Shown: piece after piece, positions 25,551 to 38,098 of the stretch
How positions within the stretch are numbered: position 1 is the first letter of the stretch
How the letters are laid out: every line of letters starts with the position of its first letter
NCBI GenBank assembly: GCA_025200525.1
Contig: CM045758.1
Location: 61,692,649-61,756,648 of the forward strand
Reading direction: 5' to 3'
Source: Camellia lanceoleosa
Taxonomy: Eukaryota; Streptophyta; Magnoliopsida; Ericales; Theaceae
Length of the DNA: 64,000 nucleotides
Program-made: the position numbers and the translations under genes
The notes under the pieces: model-generated
What the model was told of the DNA's origin: nothing
Seen by the model: only the letters and a program-made list of their open reading frames with translations
Database searches by the model: none

Positions 25551-26811
25551 CCCTATCTTCCCCTAAACCGTGAAGTACATCCCCTATCTCCTCCAACACA
25601 ACACAATGCATATAAACAATTATTATACACATCATCAATCAATACATAAAGTTAATGTATTCTTTCAATCGTCATACTCAATGACACATTCTAGTGATTA
25701 GTTTTAGTTTGCCTAATCATCATGCATTGTCTACAACAATCAAGACTATCCTCTACCGATAGCCCAAAGTAGTTATTTCTAAACAGAAAATAAATGCACA
25801 AAATGGATAATATATCAACATTTTAATTAGGTGAGCGATAAATAATTCAACTACACCCTTTAATCCCATACCTTCCCAATCTCAACATTCCCAATTCAAT
25901 TCCTCATTTCTAACAATTAATTATACCTATTAATTAACCAATGTAATTAAAGCATTCTCCATAATTAACATTCCAACCCTTAAGGTTCCTATTTTCATCA
26001 ATGTTGCAACATTAATTACATTTCTCTATGCTAAACATGCATATAGGTTTATTATAAATAAAACCCCAACTTTTGTAAAATTGCACAAAAGCCCCAAACT
26101 TTCTCAAAATTACTCAACAACCCCCCACGTATCAAAATGCTAAAATTTAAAGACAAAGCTCATAAAGAAGAGTAGGTTATCCCTACCTCAAATTCGAAGC
26201 TCAAACGGAGAAGATGAAAAGAGTTGAAACTCGATCTCCACCACACACCACAAAGCCCTCGAGAAATAACACAACTTTGGCGAAGGAACTATGGCCAAAA
26301 TCCCAATGGAACTATGGCCAAAATCCAACTCGGCACAACTAAAATTTATAACTCAAGCTTGGTTCGTAATGGCTCATCAAACCAAGAAAGAACCATAGAA
26401 GTTGGTAAGCTAACCCTATGCACTTGCACCTATATATAGAAGTTTGTCCACCTTAAAATGTGTCTTGTAATCGATGTGGGACTTCCAACAAACACACCAA
26501 AGGTTCCCAAAATAGAATGAAGGGTCCATATACATTTACCAAAAGCCTTAAAAGGCACAAGTGCTACAACTGATCTCACATCCACTATTGAGTCTTTGTT
26601 CGTCTCCATTGTTGAATACACAGGTGAGTTCGGAGGTGAAACTAGGGTTTATGACTCTCTCTCTCTCTCTCTCTGTGTATTTGTCTAGAAGGTGAGAGAA
26701 AATTTCAGAAACAGTTCAATTCGATACTTGGCAAACGGGCGAGAGAAAGGAATATGGGTCGGGGGTCCATCTGATTAGGTTCGGGTCGGATGAGCTCTGA
26801 ACAAGGATTGT

Positions 26812-27000
26812 CTAGTGCAACTTGAGCGGACTCAATCCGAGCAATCTGAATCTAGTCTGAATTTTTTTAAGGTTTGAACAAATTATCTTAAAATTGGTAC
26901 AGGTTTGGGCAAAAATTCAGAAGCCTAAATTAAATTTGGACAGGCTTTGACAAAGACGTCAAACAATCCGAGCAACTCAAACCCGAATTATACATATAAT
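26812..27000. mobile_element. Truncated copy of the hAT-type MITE family
   Basis: From GTGCAACTTGAGCGG to AACCCGAATTATACATATA it follows the left third of the complete copies at 30578 and 48064, then ends without a right terminus. It lies just upstream of the ZPR1 start. Confidence 0.6.
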
Positions 27001-27004
27001 AGTG

Positions 27005-29090
27005 TATGCACGTGCCTAAAGGCACGGTGTAAATAATGTTTTGTTTGAATAATTTTCATTTATCATTCTCTCTTAAGCTAGGAAAACTAAGAATCAAGTA
27101 TACCTAAATTTTTTTTTTCCCATGACATACAAAAAAATGAATAGATAACATACATTTGAGCAAGGGAATCCCCTTTATTATAGACACAACTTCAAAAAAA
27201 GAGGAAAAAAAATATAGTGTTCTCCCTTTGGAGCACACCATGCCAATATGAAAATGGTATTCTTGATCAAAATCTAAATAACAAACACCTCCAAATGTCT
27301 ACCTCTCAAACCAAATCAAACCAAACCAAATCTATATAAGTTTACACAACATCAATCTACCTCAAAATAATCTTTAATTTTATACAACGTCAATCATTTT
27401 CAAAGTTTGTCAATGATAAAACCAAAAATAGTGTAAATTATGCCCTCGAGATTGTTGCTCACTCAAGATTGCCCCTCTTTCAACACTCATCAATCAAAGA
27501 AGTACACGTTTAGTTTACACAACAATAAATACAAAATCATTAGAGAGATAAGAAAAACTTAAGCTTAAAAAAAGGAGTCAATATTACCATTCGCTTCTAG
27601 TCTTTATCCACCTATAAAATATATATAAAAAAAAAAACCAATATCCTAATTAAAAGAAACTATCCAATTCAAAACAAACACATGCATTGTCACACTAATG
27701 AAAGGTTTTTTTATAGACCCCAATTCAAACTAAACACAAACATTGTTGCAAAATAATAATTGGTTACCTAATGCAAACACTACGAACAAACACAATACAT
27801 TGTCAACACATATATAAATTAATGACTGATAAAAACATTAATTTACAAAAATAATCAATCTTTTCTTTGGATTTTATTTTTTTCAACTCTTTCTTTTTGG
27901 AACTTCCTTTCATTGATCACATAAGGTTAGAAGGAAAATTTAGGAAAGAAGTGTTCTTAAGAAAGAATTTAAAAAAATAAAATTTAAATGCAAACTCTTC
28001 GCTGGGTAATTCAACAACAAATTCTAACCAACTTAATTCCCCCATCATTTACAAATCAATACAACTTAAAAAAACCCCATTTATTTTGTCCAAAAACCCA
28101 AAGCCATTTATTATATCAGTTTAGTCCCATCCGTTTTGTGTATGTAACCCTCCATCACCTTCTTCAATCTTCACCTACACCCATTCAGATTCATTTTGCT
28201 TCCAACCTTAAATAAATTTTGAATATTTGTTAAGCAATACATGACCATAAGCAAGTAGCAAACCAGCCCCTTTGGATCTATTTGGTTAGCTCATGGGCAA
28301 CAACTAACAAAATTTAGATTGAAATTAAATACACTATTAACACTAAACTGATATAATAAAATTCAATGGATAAAACAACAAATCAATGGCATACAATAAG
28401 GGGGGCAATTGTTTACAGGGTCTTAAAAAAATAATACGCAATGCTGAAACTATATATATATATATATATATTTTTTTTATCACAACTTACCAATCACCAC
28501 TCCCAAATAAAGGGTCAAAAAAATAGAAAAACACAAAAAGCCCAATAAATATAGGAAAATCCATATCAGTATTTAAAGCGTATTTAGCAAACTTAGAAGT
28601 ATTTATAGATCCGTATATATTTATGAGTATTTAGCAAACAATAGAAAAACTCATAATATAGAAAAACCCATTTTATAAATCAAAAATTTACACCCATTTC
28701 TCATTAAAGAATCAAACATTTCATTAACTCTGTGTGTGTGTTGAGTCAGTACCTTTGAGACAAAAAATAGTAGGAAGTTTCTAGTTCATCCTCCTCAGTC
28801 ACAACATTTAAAAAAGGAAAAGGAAAAAGAAAAAGAAAAAAAAAGTGTCACTAAGATTACTTGCCTCCAATTCTTAACTAATGTTTGATTTTTTGCCTTT
28901 TCATGAACTCTCTCAGTAAGTCATCAATGAGTATAGCACATCCATTCAAATTCTACAACTTATATAGATTAGTTATTAAATTAAAATGAAGCATAACTGA
29001 GATACAAATAATGTAGAATCAATGTACTAAAGACATACCCAAGGTCAAATTATACAAACCACATGCATGCACTAAATCCACATACTTATG
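27005..29090. other. AT-rich intergenic sequence, no gene seen
   Basis: Short A- and T-runs, an AT microsatellite at about 28450-28472 and an A/G-rich tract at 28810-28845. No open frame with protein-like composition was found on either strand. Confidence 0.5.
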
Positions 29091-29096
29091 TATATA

Positions 29097-29480
29097 ACAT
29101 AGCTAGAAATATGTATACATAATGAATTGATGAATGAGAGCAAACCCATATGCAATTGCTGCCTAGATTTGACACAACATGATTGAGATACAAATAAGAG
29201 CAGGAGAACATAGCCAGAAATATGTACACATACACACAATGAATTGATGAATGAGAGCAAACCCATATGCAATTGCTGCCTAGATTTGATGCAACATAAC
29301 TGAGATACAAATAAGAGCAGGATCACTACACTAAGAGCATCTCCAACCCTAGTCTCTTTTTTTCATCAAGTTTTAGAGAAATTTTGGTTAACTGAGATAC
29401 AAATAAGAGCAGGATCACTATAGTAAGAGCATCTCTAACCCTAGTCTCTTTTTTTCATCAAATTTTAGAGAAATTTTGGT
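29097..29480. repeat. Two nested tandem duplications with MITE-end sequence
   Basis: A unit of about 110-117 bp starting AACATAG(C)TAGAAATATGTA occurs at 29097 and 29207. A second duplication of about 94 bp covers ACTGAGATACAAATAAGAGC to AGAAATTTTGGTTAA (about 29300-29392 and 29393-29480). The second contains GAGCATCTC(C/T)AACCCTAG, the end of the family at 9046; a further end-like motif is at 29760. Confidence 0.8.
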
Positions 29481-30168
29481 TAAATGCTTGATCTAATATG
29501 GAACACTCAAACCTTACTCTCTTTTATTTCATCAAATCTTTCTAAAAAAATCCAAACCTATCCTAAAGATCTGTTTTAACCATTTTTAATGACATAAACG
29601 CATACTCAATAATTTCTCTTTTTGAAATTTCATTAAAACATGACTGTTGAATATTTGGTGAAATTTTTTTGCAAATCCCTTGATTTGATTTAGATTTGAT
29701 GAAATGGTTTGATCTGTATTCAGCCATTTTTTGATCAAATTTGAAAATGGGTATGTCTTAGAGCATCTGCAATCCTTATTAAGAGTATACCCATATTCAA
29801 TTGCCGCCTTAGATTTGATGTAGCACAACTGAGAACAGATAAGAGCAGAACCAATGTACCAAGACATACCCATTTTCAAATCAAACCACAAGCATACAAA
29901 CTTATGTATATAATAACACAACCAAAAATATGTATATACACAATAAACTGAAGTACCAACCACAAAGAACAGATACAACCACAAAGAACAGACACAGCAG
30001 AGAGAGAGAGAGAGAGAGGGAGGGAGAAATTGCGATGCCCAAAAGAAAATTATCTGAACCAAAGCATCACCTACTGTTTTCAATAGAGGTTCAGATGATG
30101 CTTTGATGATGATAAACAAAAACATTAATTTAAACCATTATAGACAAACAACAATTGGCTCACCGAGA

Positions 30169-30470
30169 GAGGTACTGGAGGGGGTTCGAAGCAGAGAGAG
30201 AAAGAGAAGACGACGGCGTCTAACAGAGAAAGAATCTGTGGTGGTGGTGGTGAAGTTGGTCGTGGAACAGAGGAGCCAACTCGGTGACCCAGTTCTCAAT
30301 CGGAACCCTATCTTGCGAGCAGCGAACACTAAGAGAGAAGGGGGGAGAGGAGAGGGAGAGAGAGATCGAATAGAGGGAATCTGTGGTGGTGGTGAAGTTG
30401 GTCATGGAACAGAGGAGCCAACTTGGTGATCCAGTTCTCAATCTGAAACCCTACCTTGGGCGCACCAAAA
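30169..30470. repeat. Direct duplication of a GGTGGT-rich segment
   Basis: GAATCTGTGGTGGTGGT...GTTGGTC(G/A)TGGAACAGAGG...CCAGTTCTCAATC occurs at about 30230-30300 and 30375-30445. Flanks are GA-rich. Reading frames here are low-complexity and I do not call a gene. Confidence 0.7.
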
Positions 30471-30577
30471 CTGAGATAGAAGGGGGGGAGGCAGAAATCG
30501 AGGCCGAGTTGGAGAGGGAGGGCAGGAAATAAGAATAGAGAAGAGGGAGAGAGAGAGAGATAAAGAGGGAATGGGGG

Positions 30578-31222
30578 TAAGTGTAACTTGCTCGGGCTCA
30601 ATTCGAACAATCTAAGTATAGTTCGAATTTTTTTAGAGTTTTAACAAAATATTTTTAAATTTGGTACGGATTTAGGTAAAAATTTAAAAGTTTAAATTAA
30701 ATTTGTGTGGATTTAGGTAAAGACATCAAACAATTCGAACAACTTGAAACCTGAATTTTTCATATATAGATATATAAAAATATTAAATATACATATAAAT
30801 TATTTGTCATTACATGATATTAAAGTAATTTATATTATTAAATCATATTGAATATATATTATATATACAAATAACATAAAATCTTTTTTTTTCTTTTTAT
30901 TTTTATTTATAAATTGTAAGGACTACTATAGTGGCATCTCTCTTACATTATAAAAATTATTTATTTTGATGGTATTAATGATTTTCTATAAAAAAAAATA
31001 ATAATAATAATTGTAAATAGAGTCCAATTTTAATATTTCATAGTGTAGCTACCAAAAAAAAAAAAAAATCATTTACAATTCAGGTAATTTGGGTTTAACT
31101 CGGGTTAGGCTTAGGCAGACAATCTCGGGTTACAATTCGGACTTGGGCAGGTCTTAGCACAACTTGGGTTGGGCTTGGACAACCTCCCAACCCGACTGAA
31201 CCCGCCCCAAGTTGCACCCTTA
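30578..31222. mobile_element. hAT-type MITE, complete copy of 645 bp
   Basis: Left end TAAGTGTAACTTG and right end GTTGCACCCTTA are degenerate inverted repeats. The direct repeat GAATGGGGG flanks it at 30569-30577 and 31223-31231; 8 bp is the hAT target-site size. No transposase. Related by sequence to 26812, 31391 and 48064. Confidence 0.75.
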
Positions 31223-31390
31223 GAATGGGGGAGGAGACGTGGTCAGGTGGGAAAGGGAGAGAACACATAGGGTTTGGGCGGGAATAAATCATCATCCAAA
31301 CCATTGATGTTTATCAAAATTGATCTGAGCCTTTGAAACTGAATGTATCTCTAATACATTTTACATATTTTCAAAAATCATTCTCCCTTA

Positions 31391-31874
31391 TTATATAGAT
31401 AGATATATAAAAATATTAAATATACCTATAAATTATTAGTCATTATATAATATTAAAGTAATTTAGATTATCAATTTATATTGAATATATATATTTATAT
31501 ATACAAACAATATAAAATCTATTTTTTTTTTTATTTTTTTTTTCACTCGTAAATTGTAAAGACTATTATAGCAGCATCTTTCTTACGTTATATAAAATAT
31601 TTTTTTTATGGTATTAATGATTTTTTATAAAAAAAAAATATGTAAATAGAGTCAAATTTTAATAATTTAATAATGTAGTTAATAAAAAAAATTTGAAATT
31701 CATGTACAATTCGGACAACTTGAGCAATTTGAGTTTAACTTGGATCGGGCTTGGGCATGCAACCTCGGGTTGCAATTCGAGCCTGGGTGCGCTTAAGCAA
31801 ATCTTAGCACAACTTAAATTAGGCTTGGACAACCAACCTCCCAACCCACCGAACCCGCCTGAGTTACACCCCTA
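31391..31874. mobile_element. 3' part of a second hAT-type MITE copy
   Basis: From ATATAGATAGATATATAAAAATATT onward it parallels the right two thirds of the neighbouring copy and ends in AGTTACACCCCTA. The left terminus is missing. Confidence 0.65.
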
Positions 31875-33690
31875 GTCTTGTCTCCCACCTAAACAGCACA
31901 GTTTGGTCCGTTAGACCTGTTATGGGAAGTGTTTTTTTTTGGGGGGGGCTTATTTTTGTCTTTACACTGTATTTGAATGCAAGATTTGAGAATGAATTTT
32001 TTAAAAAAAATAAATGAATAAAATATACTTATATTTTATCTAATTTTAAACATTCTTTTTATTTCTCTTTTCAGATCCTTCAACCAAACACTGAGTTAAT
32101 GATTTTTTTTTTCAAAATGTTTTAGGTTTCTATATTTGAAAATTTATAATTTTTTTAAAAGAATTCAAAAAAAAATCATAAAGACAAAAATAATTCAAAA
32201 TAAATAACTTTTTATTTTGTTTATTTTCATCTTTAGTAAATTTTTTGGGAATTTTTCAATTTTTTTTTCAAAATTTGTCTTGACAAAACGGACTAAAAAA
32301 GTAAAAAAAAAATTGACATAAATTTTTTTTAAAAATCACTAAAAAAATTTTTTTTTTTTTAAATGTGACCACATCCCCCCCCCCCAAACCAAAAAAAAAA
32401 AAAAATGGGCCATAATGGGATTGGTTCATTTTGTTGGTTTATTATGATAGGTTGAAATTTTAGTCAAAAAAATTATTATAGAAATGTTAAACCAATCACT
32501 TTATATTAAATATTTAAAAAGTTTATTTCCCAAAACAATCCACAACCTACTTTGTTTATAATTATAAAATTTTAAATAGTTTAATGAATGAAAAAATATA
32601 TATATTGATTAATTGTTAAGGAAATGAGTTTTTTACTATTTTTATTATGCAATTATGATGGAGTTATGGAGTATGGAATTATGATGGAAAAGTTAGATAA
32701 ATTGGAAGCACAAAGATAGAGAGAATTTACATGTTTCATTATGTTGGCGTAAAAGTTAATATATAGAATACAAGATGGTGGATACAAATAAAACCATAAC
32801 TTAATGCATACCTAACTTGGCAAGACTTTATGGCCAAGATTTGTGCAAAATTCTAACATCCTAGTCAAGCCTAGTTATAGGCTTTATAAAAGGTCTTCAT
32901 AAAATAAATACAAAGAGACAAAAATGATTAAAGGAAAGACTACAATTATTTGCTATGTGCTACAGTTTTTACAATTATATACGATGTCTGCCCTTCCCGG
33001 TTTTCAAAGAGATAGACTGTTATAGATAAGCTTTGGCTGAGCTGATTTGTCGTGTAGCATTGGCTAAAATGATTTGGCTGACCACTTTTTCGCCTAAGAA
33101 TGCAGGTTACTCCACGTGTCCTGGATAAGGTTGGAGTCAATCAAGAGACAGCTGTATTTGATAGTGGGGTCCACTCTGCTTCCATCCTGTTGATGAGATT
33201 GTGATATTTTTCATCAGTCTCTAGTAAAGGAGAATTCGGATCCTAGTTGTATTGCTCATTCTGAAAATGTTCTACATTATCCGTGATCATGTCTAATTCT
33301 AACGGAAGATCCAAATTATTTCTCTTTTTGAGATTTAATAACATGTCAAGAGCCTTATTAATTTGTGTAGGAGACCTTTGATATGTTATGGAAAAATGAG
33401 TTACAAATAGTATTATTCCATCTGTGACCATGAATGTCAATTTTGCTGAGCCATGGATGTTGGACGCTGCCTGTGAAACAGATATTAGACTGTCTATTCA
33501 ATATTCTGTCAAAGAAAGTTTTTTGATATTTTTCAATCTCTCTCTCCGGCGATCTTCATCTAAATAATCATCTTCAAATTCAAAATCTTCAGTTTCTTTA
33601 AGATACCAAATCTGGTATGGTTAGAAAAAATGAGAACAAGTGCTGAATAAAAGAACATGAGAACACTTTAATGATAAATAAGAATTTATT
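31875..33690. other. AT-rich spacer without a recognised gene
   Basis: Long A and T runs and a C11 run near 32376. Minus-strand 33243-33440 is open for 65 codons (QINKALDMLLNLKK, LDLPLELDMI) and could be a downstream exon of the PMD relic, but I do not recognise it. Confidence 0.4.
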
Positions 33691-36600
33691 TCATAAAGAA
33701 TAAAATACATGTAGCCATAGATTGGTCCAAAAGTCAGTACAGTGTTTAAATTGTTCTTTTACAATAGATGCTCTATTCTTGAGGGATGTAAACAATTGAA
33801 TGGCCATAGTCATTTCTTGCTTTCGATCAGCTAGCTCTTGATTAGTGATTTGCAGCTTGGTAGTAGTCCGATTCAAAGCTTGGTTAACTACTGATAATTC
33901 TTCCTCAAGTTGAGCCTTCTTTTCCAACAGTTGAGCTTGAAATTGGAAGACAGAGGAATGTTGTTCTTTCAGTTCTGACACTTCAACATGAACTTTAGAA
34001 ACAAAACTCTGATCTCTCAATAACTTCTCCTCTGATCTTAGCAAAGATGACGATTGTTGACGAAAAATCTATGGTGGTCTGACCGAGACAAATAACTGGA
34101 GACAGCTATACTAGATTGCTCAGCAATCTTGCAACATTGGAGAAAGCCATTTTTTATTATAGGCCTCTATAAGGCTTCGAAAGGAATCCTCGAAAAAGAT
34201 GCCGGCAGTTCCAGACAACTGTCCAAGTCTATCGAAGGCAAAAAAGTCTTACCACTTGAGGAAGAGCTCTCAAAAATCTTTAGCAGAGAATCAGCTAGAA
34301 CTAATGGCTTAGTCTCATTGCTAGTCATTGGAGAGGTGGAAGGTATGTCAAAAAGACTAGCAAGTCTAACCTCAAAGATGTCCACCTCATCCATTGACAT
34401 GGAAGGTGCAGAAAGAGCCCTAGTAGAAGGAAGAAATGACTGCATAGGAATAGAAGAAGAAGATGAAGTGTTCTTAGCAGTCTCTATAGTTTTGGCTACC
34501 AGTTAGTCAAGAGAAGAAGAACTGGAGCTAGGCAAAGATAATGAACGATGGATTGGAGAGCTACCAGTACCTTATCTGTAGGAATCAGCTACCATCAAAG
34601 ATGAAGTAGCAGCTAGAATTTCCTTAGAAGAGGGATGAGAAGTAAAGCTCGAAAGAGAATCAAATTGAGTAAAATCGAATGACAAATGAGGAAGGTATGA
34701 AGTTAAATCAAAAGAAAGAGGAGCAAGAATACTTGGTTGCAAGGAGGATACGAAGAATATAGGCCTAGAAAGTAGGAGTATTATCTGAATAGACTTCACA
34801 TTTTGCGATTGATCAACTTCAACCGAAACTGAGGGAGTCCTTATTGGAAGAATAGGCTCAGTAGTTGTCACTGCAAAGGAAGAGGTACAAAACAATGTTA
34901 AGTCTCAATATCAACAATTTGGAAAAAGAAAGTGGAGACGTGAAAGAAAATTACTGGTTTCAGAGGTGGTGGCAATGACGGGAGAATTACGGAGGGAATA
35001 ATGCTCGGCAATGTGTTGCATTCTCATTGTTTCCCTTTGGGTTGCATCAGTGGCAGCTGTTTCATCCCTTAGTAATTGTTGCTGTCGCCTGTTCTCAGCT
35101 CTTTGAAAAATAATTATTTATTTGGAATGTTCCTCCTCTACTACTTTGACAGTTGCCTCATGAGTGGGGTCTTCGACCAAATCAGAAGGAGAGACAGTCA
35201 TCTTTTTTCTCTTTTTTCTCGGTAATGGTATTTCCTGCTCTTTCTCAATCTCTCTCTCTTCAATCTGGGATTCAGACTCTTCAGAAATGAGTTCCTTTTC
35301 TACTACTTTGGCAGCTGCCTCATGAGTAGGGCCTTCGACCAAATTAGAAGGAGAGACAGTCATCTTCTTTCTTTTTTTTCTCTGTAATGGTATTTCCTGC
35401 TCTTTCTCAATCTCTCTCTCTTCAGTTTGAGATTTAGATTTTTCAGGAGTGAGTATTAGCTTCCTTTTTTTCTGCTGTTGTTTATCTTTAAGAGTAGCTA
35501 GAGTTTCAGCTCTCTTAAGAGATTCTTCTTGTGGAGACCCTACACCAAGAGGTATGAATGTAAAGGAAACAAACAAAAAAGTCTAAAAGAAAAGAAACCT
35601 GAAAATACATACCTCTTTTCGAAGCAGCTCTGGTAACTCTAACAGGAATGGGTGAGGCTGCAGGAACAGTCTTGGCAGCTGTGGAAAGAGAGGGAATGTT
35701 CCCAGCTGCTATTGGTTTAGCTTTAGAAGGCACACCTAGCCCTATCAGTAAATCATGAGGATGTATGGCTAGATGCACTTCTATATTGGTTGTCCACCAA
35801 TTTTGAAATCTCTTTAAAGTTAAACCAGAGGGGATGAAGGGTATAAATTTGAACTCACTCAAGTCTTTCAACAGCTTAAATGTTGCCTCCTCTAGTTTGG
35901 ATTTGGGTACTCTTAGATCTCTGGCTGTGAGATGGACATTCGAGAGACTGCAGAGTAGAATGGGAATTCCTTGAGTAAGCCCAAATTGTCTAGCAAACTG
36001 AGAAGGGCAATATACCTGAGATATGCACTTGTAGACTCGAGGGTTTAAAGTACCAATGAATAGTTCCCTTGACAACAAAATGGAAGCCCACATATCTTTG
36101 TGTAATGGGATGGAACACTCTTTATTAGCCAAGAATGTTTGCAGCCAAGTTGGTCCTTTGTTGGCATCAAAGGGACAAAAGAAGGTGGCAGTTGGGGAAA
36201 TAGGAAGTTGATGAAAAAATGTGAGGTAATAAGCAAATGAAGCAAGATAAAAAGCAACTCTAGCATACTTTTCTCCGTAACTACTAGGGTCTTGAACTAA
36301 AAACTTCAAGCACTTAGGATGCAGGTCAGTAAAGTATGCAAAGAGCCAGAGTTGAAGCACTCAGAGAGGGCCTCCCTGATTGATGTCGAGAGGCCTTTCA
36401 CAAAATTGGAAGCGTGCTCTATAAACATGGCCTAAAAGGTAAGGGGCCAAGGCTATTCGTTTCTTCAAAACAAGGGCTTTTGCAAGTGGGGCGAACTCAG
36501 GCATGATACGTTGAAATGATGTACAGAAGAGAAATTTACACAACCAATATAAAATAAAGAAAAAGAGTTCTCGATCTCTCACGGGACCTTCCCTTTTATT

Positions 36601-37218
36601 TTCAGCCTTTACAAAATCACTAAAGGAGGAATTTAAGAGTGTAAGGGAAAACTTAACAGAAAGGTCTGGGTAGCTGGGTGTAAAAGGAGTACCAAATGGT
36701 GAAAGCCCTAAGAGATGGCAGATATCAAGAATGGTGAGGGCCATCATGCTACACCGAAACTGAAAAAAATTAAAAGCCATGTTCCAAAAGCAAAGAGCAG
36801 CAAGAATAAAAAAAGAGTCTTCAGGAATGATAAACCTGGAAAGACGAAGGGCGTCGAGAATACAGAGCTCTTGCAGGTCACATTCTCTTGCAGGCACAAC
36901 TCTGTCATACCATTCCTCCCACTCAGCCCTCAATGTCGGCCAGCAATGGTGAGGTCGGTTTATTTTCCAATTTCCCTAGTCGAGCCCCTCTTCATAGAGA
37001 AGAAAGTGGTCCTCCAAGCGAGGGTATAAAGCTGGAAGTTGAACGGGACCTAAGACATATTCTTGTTTATTATTATTGCGAGGAACAAAGAGGCGTCCGT
37101 TTATGGCACTTCACCCATCAGTTGTAAATTTGGCGATCTCTTCCTCAATACATCTCTTTAAAGCCATTGTTGGGCTTATACGATCGCCAGTTGGTACTTT
37201 CAGAGAAAAAGAATCCAT
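33691..37218 (-). pseudogene. Decayed plant mobile domain (PMD) plus coiled-coil protein of a transposable element
   Basis: Reading from ATG at 37218, the first exon runs to 35613 and encodes a PMD/aminotransferase-like domain: RAEWEEWYDRV, LDICHLLGLSPFG, RELFFFILYWLCKFLFC, LAPYLLGHVYRA, INQGGPL, LQLWLFAYF and RFQNWWTTNIEVHL. A GT-AG intron (35540-35612) leads to a Lys/Glu-rich part with a 54-residue tandem duplication (KKRKKMTVSPS). A further exon begins about 34880 and ends in a coiled coil (33691-34044, QAQLLEKKAQLEEELSVVN). Seven in-frame stops lie at 37111, 36976, 36361, 35118, 34572, 34503 and 34167; the frame otherwise holds until just before the coiled coil. PMD proteins occur both as host MAIN/MAIL1-like factors and as transposon passengers. 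The decay and the adjacent LTR argue for the latter. Confidence 0.75.
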
Positions 37219-38098
37219 TGGTGGCAAGCAGTAAGGAAAAGAGGGTTAATAGAGGGGAAGGGTTTGTGTGTTGAGCAAACAAGTGAATTCAGAGCACGAA
37301 ATAAAAAGGGTTCTAAAACCTTTGTGTCTGGAAAATATATCATGTAATTCGTAAAGAAGTACTAAAAGTACAGATACGAAGAGTTTCCTTCAATATTGAT
37401 ACTTTTGGAGGGAAACACATCTCAGATGCTGATGTCAGCTTCGAAATAAAAAAATTTGGCTTCGAAACCAGATTTTGGCACCAAAGTCAAATAACAATGG
37501 CTTCAAAACTAGGAAGCCGGCTTTGAAGCATATTCCACACCTGAGAATGTAAGAATGCTCAAATATTTGTTTACTTCAAAGGGATTAAAGACATGTTTTA
37601 GGTTTCTTAATGAGAGTAGTATCCTTTGAAGCAAAAGTTTGAAATACCCTCATAGCTGGAAATTGTTTGTTCTAAGTTTTGAAACCAATAGCTGGTTTGA
37701 TAGTATACAGAATAAATTACTCTTTCCAAATAAAACAGTGCAGTACTTAGCAGAGGTTTCCATATTTTGGAAAATATAGACTGTTTGTTCGAAAGAAAAT
37801 TAATTGATTCCAAATCATTTGATTGTATTAACCATATGTTGGGAAGTTGAATGTGATCGAATAAAGTTTCGAAGGGTAAGGTTGGTTAATTCGAAGCCGT
37901 TGGGTGAAGAATTATGTCAGCCCTATGGTTGGTACAAAAGGCAAAATTTGCTTTTTTCAAAAGAAAAAACTTCACACTTTAGAAGAGTTTGAGTCAAAGT
38001 GGAGTTAAAGCACATCAACCACGTAGTTCATAATTTGAGTGCTAAAAATGAAATTCAGAAAGCTCAGTTTTATTGATAAATGTTGTTGATACTAAAGT

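Larger units (their letters stand above)
8716..26609 (-). pseudogene. ZPR1: ZPR1 zinc-finger protein gene, split by an LTR retrotransposon and carrying an in-frame stop
   Basis: Minus-strand exons after a first one ending near 26540-26571 (ATG at 26609): 24593-24672, 23543-23569 joined to 17506-17523, 17120-17160, 16934-17015, 15904-15948, 14842-14898, 13929-13988, 13710-13837, 12405-12672, 12132-12198, 11811-11881, 11644-11733, 11343-11451, 10733-10824, 10034-10139, 8716-8819. All phases agree. The reading gives the duplicated ZPR1 architecture: zinc finger 1 (LCMRC...CPHCGERNNE), ILDDPAGNSFIENP, zinc finger 2 (STCGTC...CDACGYRN), the second homology repeat and the C-terminal EEYERSWEQNE tail. 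ZPR1 binds eEF1A in other eukaryotes. Three things indicate death: a 6-kb LTR element inside the third exon, TAA at 12444-12446 in frame where a sense codon is expected (GNSA-stop-FAESLF), and changes at conserved sites (CGEN to CCQN, LILDD to LIIHN). Another functional copy would be expected elsewhere in the genome. Confidence 0.88.

Noticed and set aside
29586..30125. Minus-strand open frame of 179 codons
   Set aside because: Low-complexity Leu/Cys/Phe-rich translation of AT-rich and GA-repeat DNA with no recognisable motif.
30103..30610. Arg-rich and His/Thr-rich frames on both strands
   Set aside because: Both strands are open because of GGTGGT and GA repeats and a local duplication; not evidence of a gene.
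33243..33440. Minus-strand 65-codon frame as a viral or pol fragment
   Set aside because: No motif of reverse transcriptase, integrase or coat protein; possibly a final exon of the PMD relic, left unassigned.
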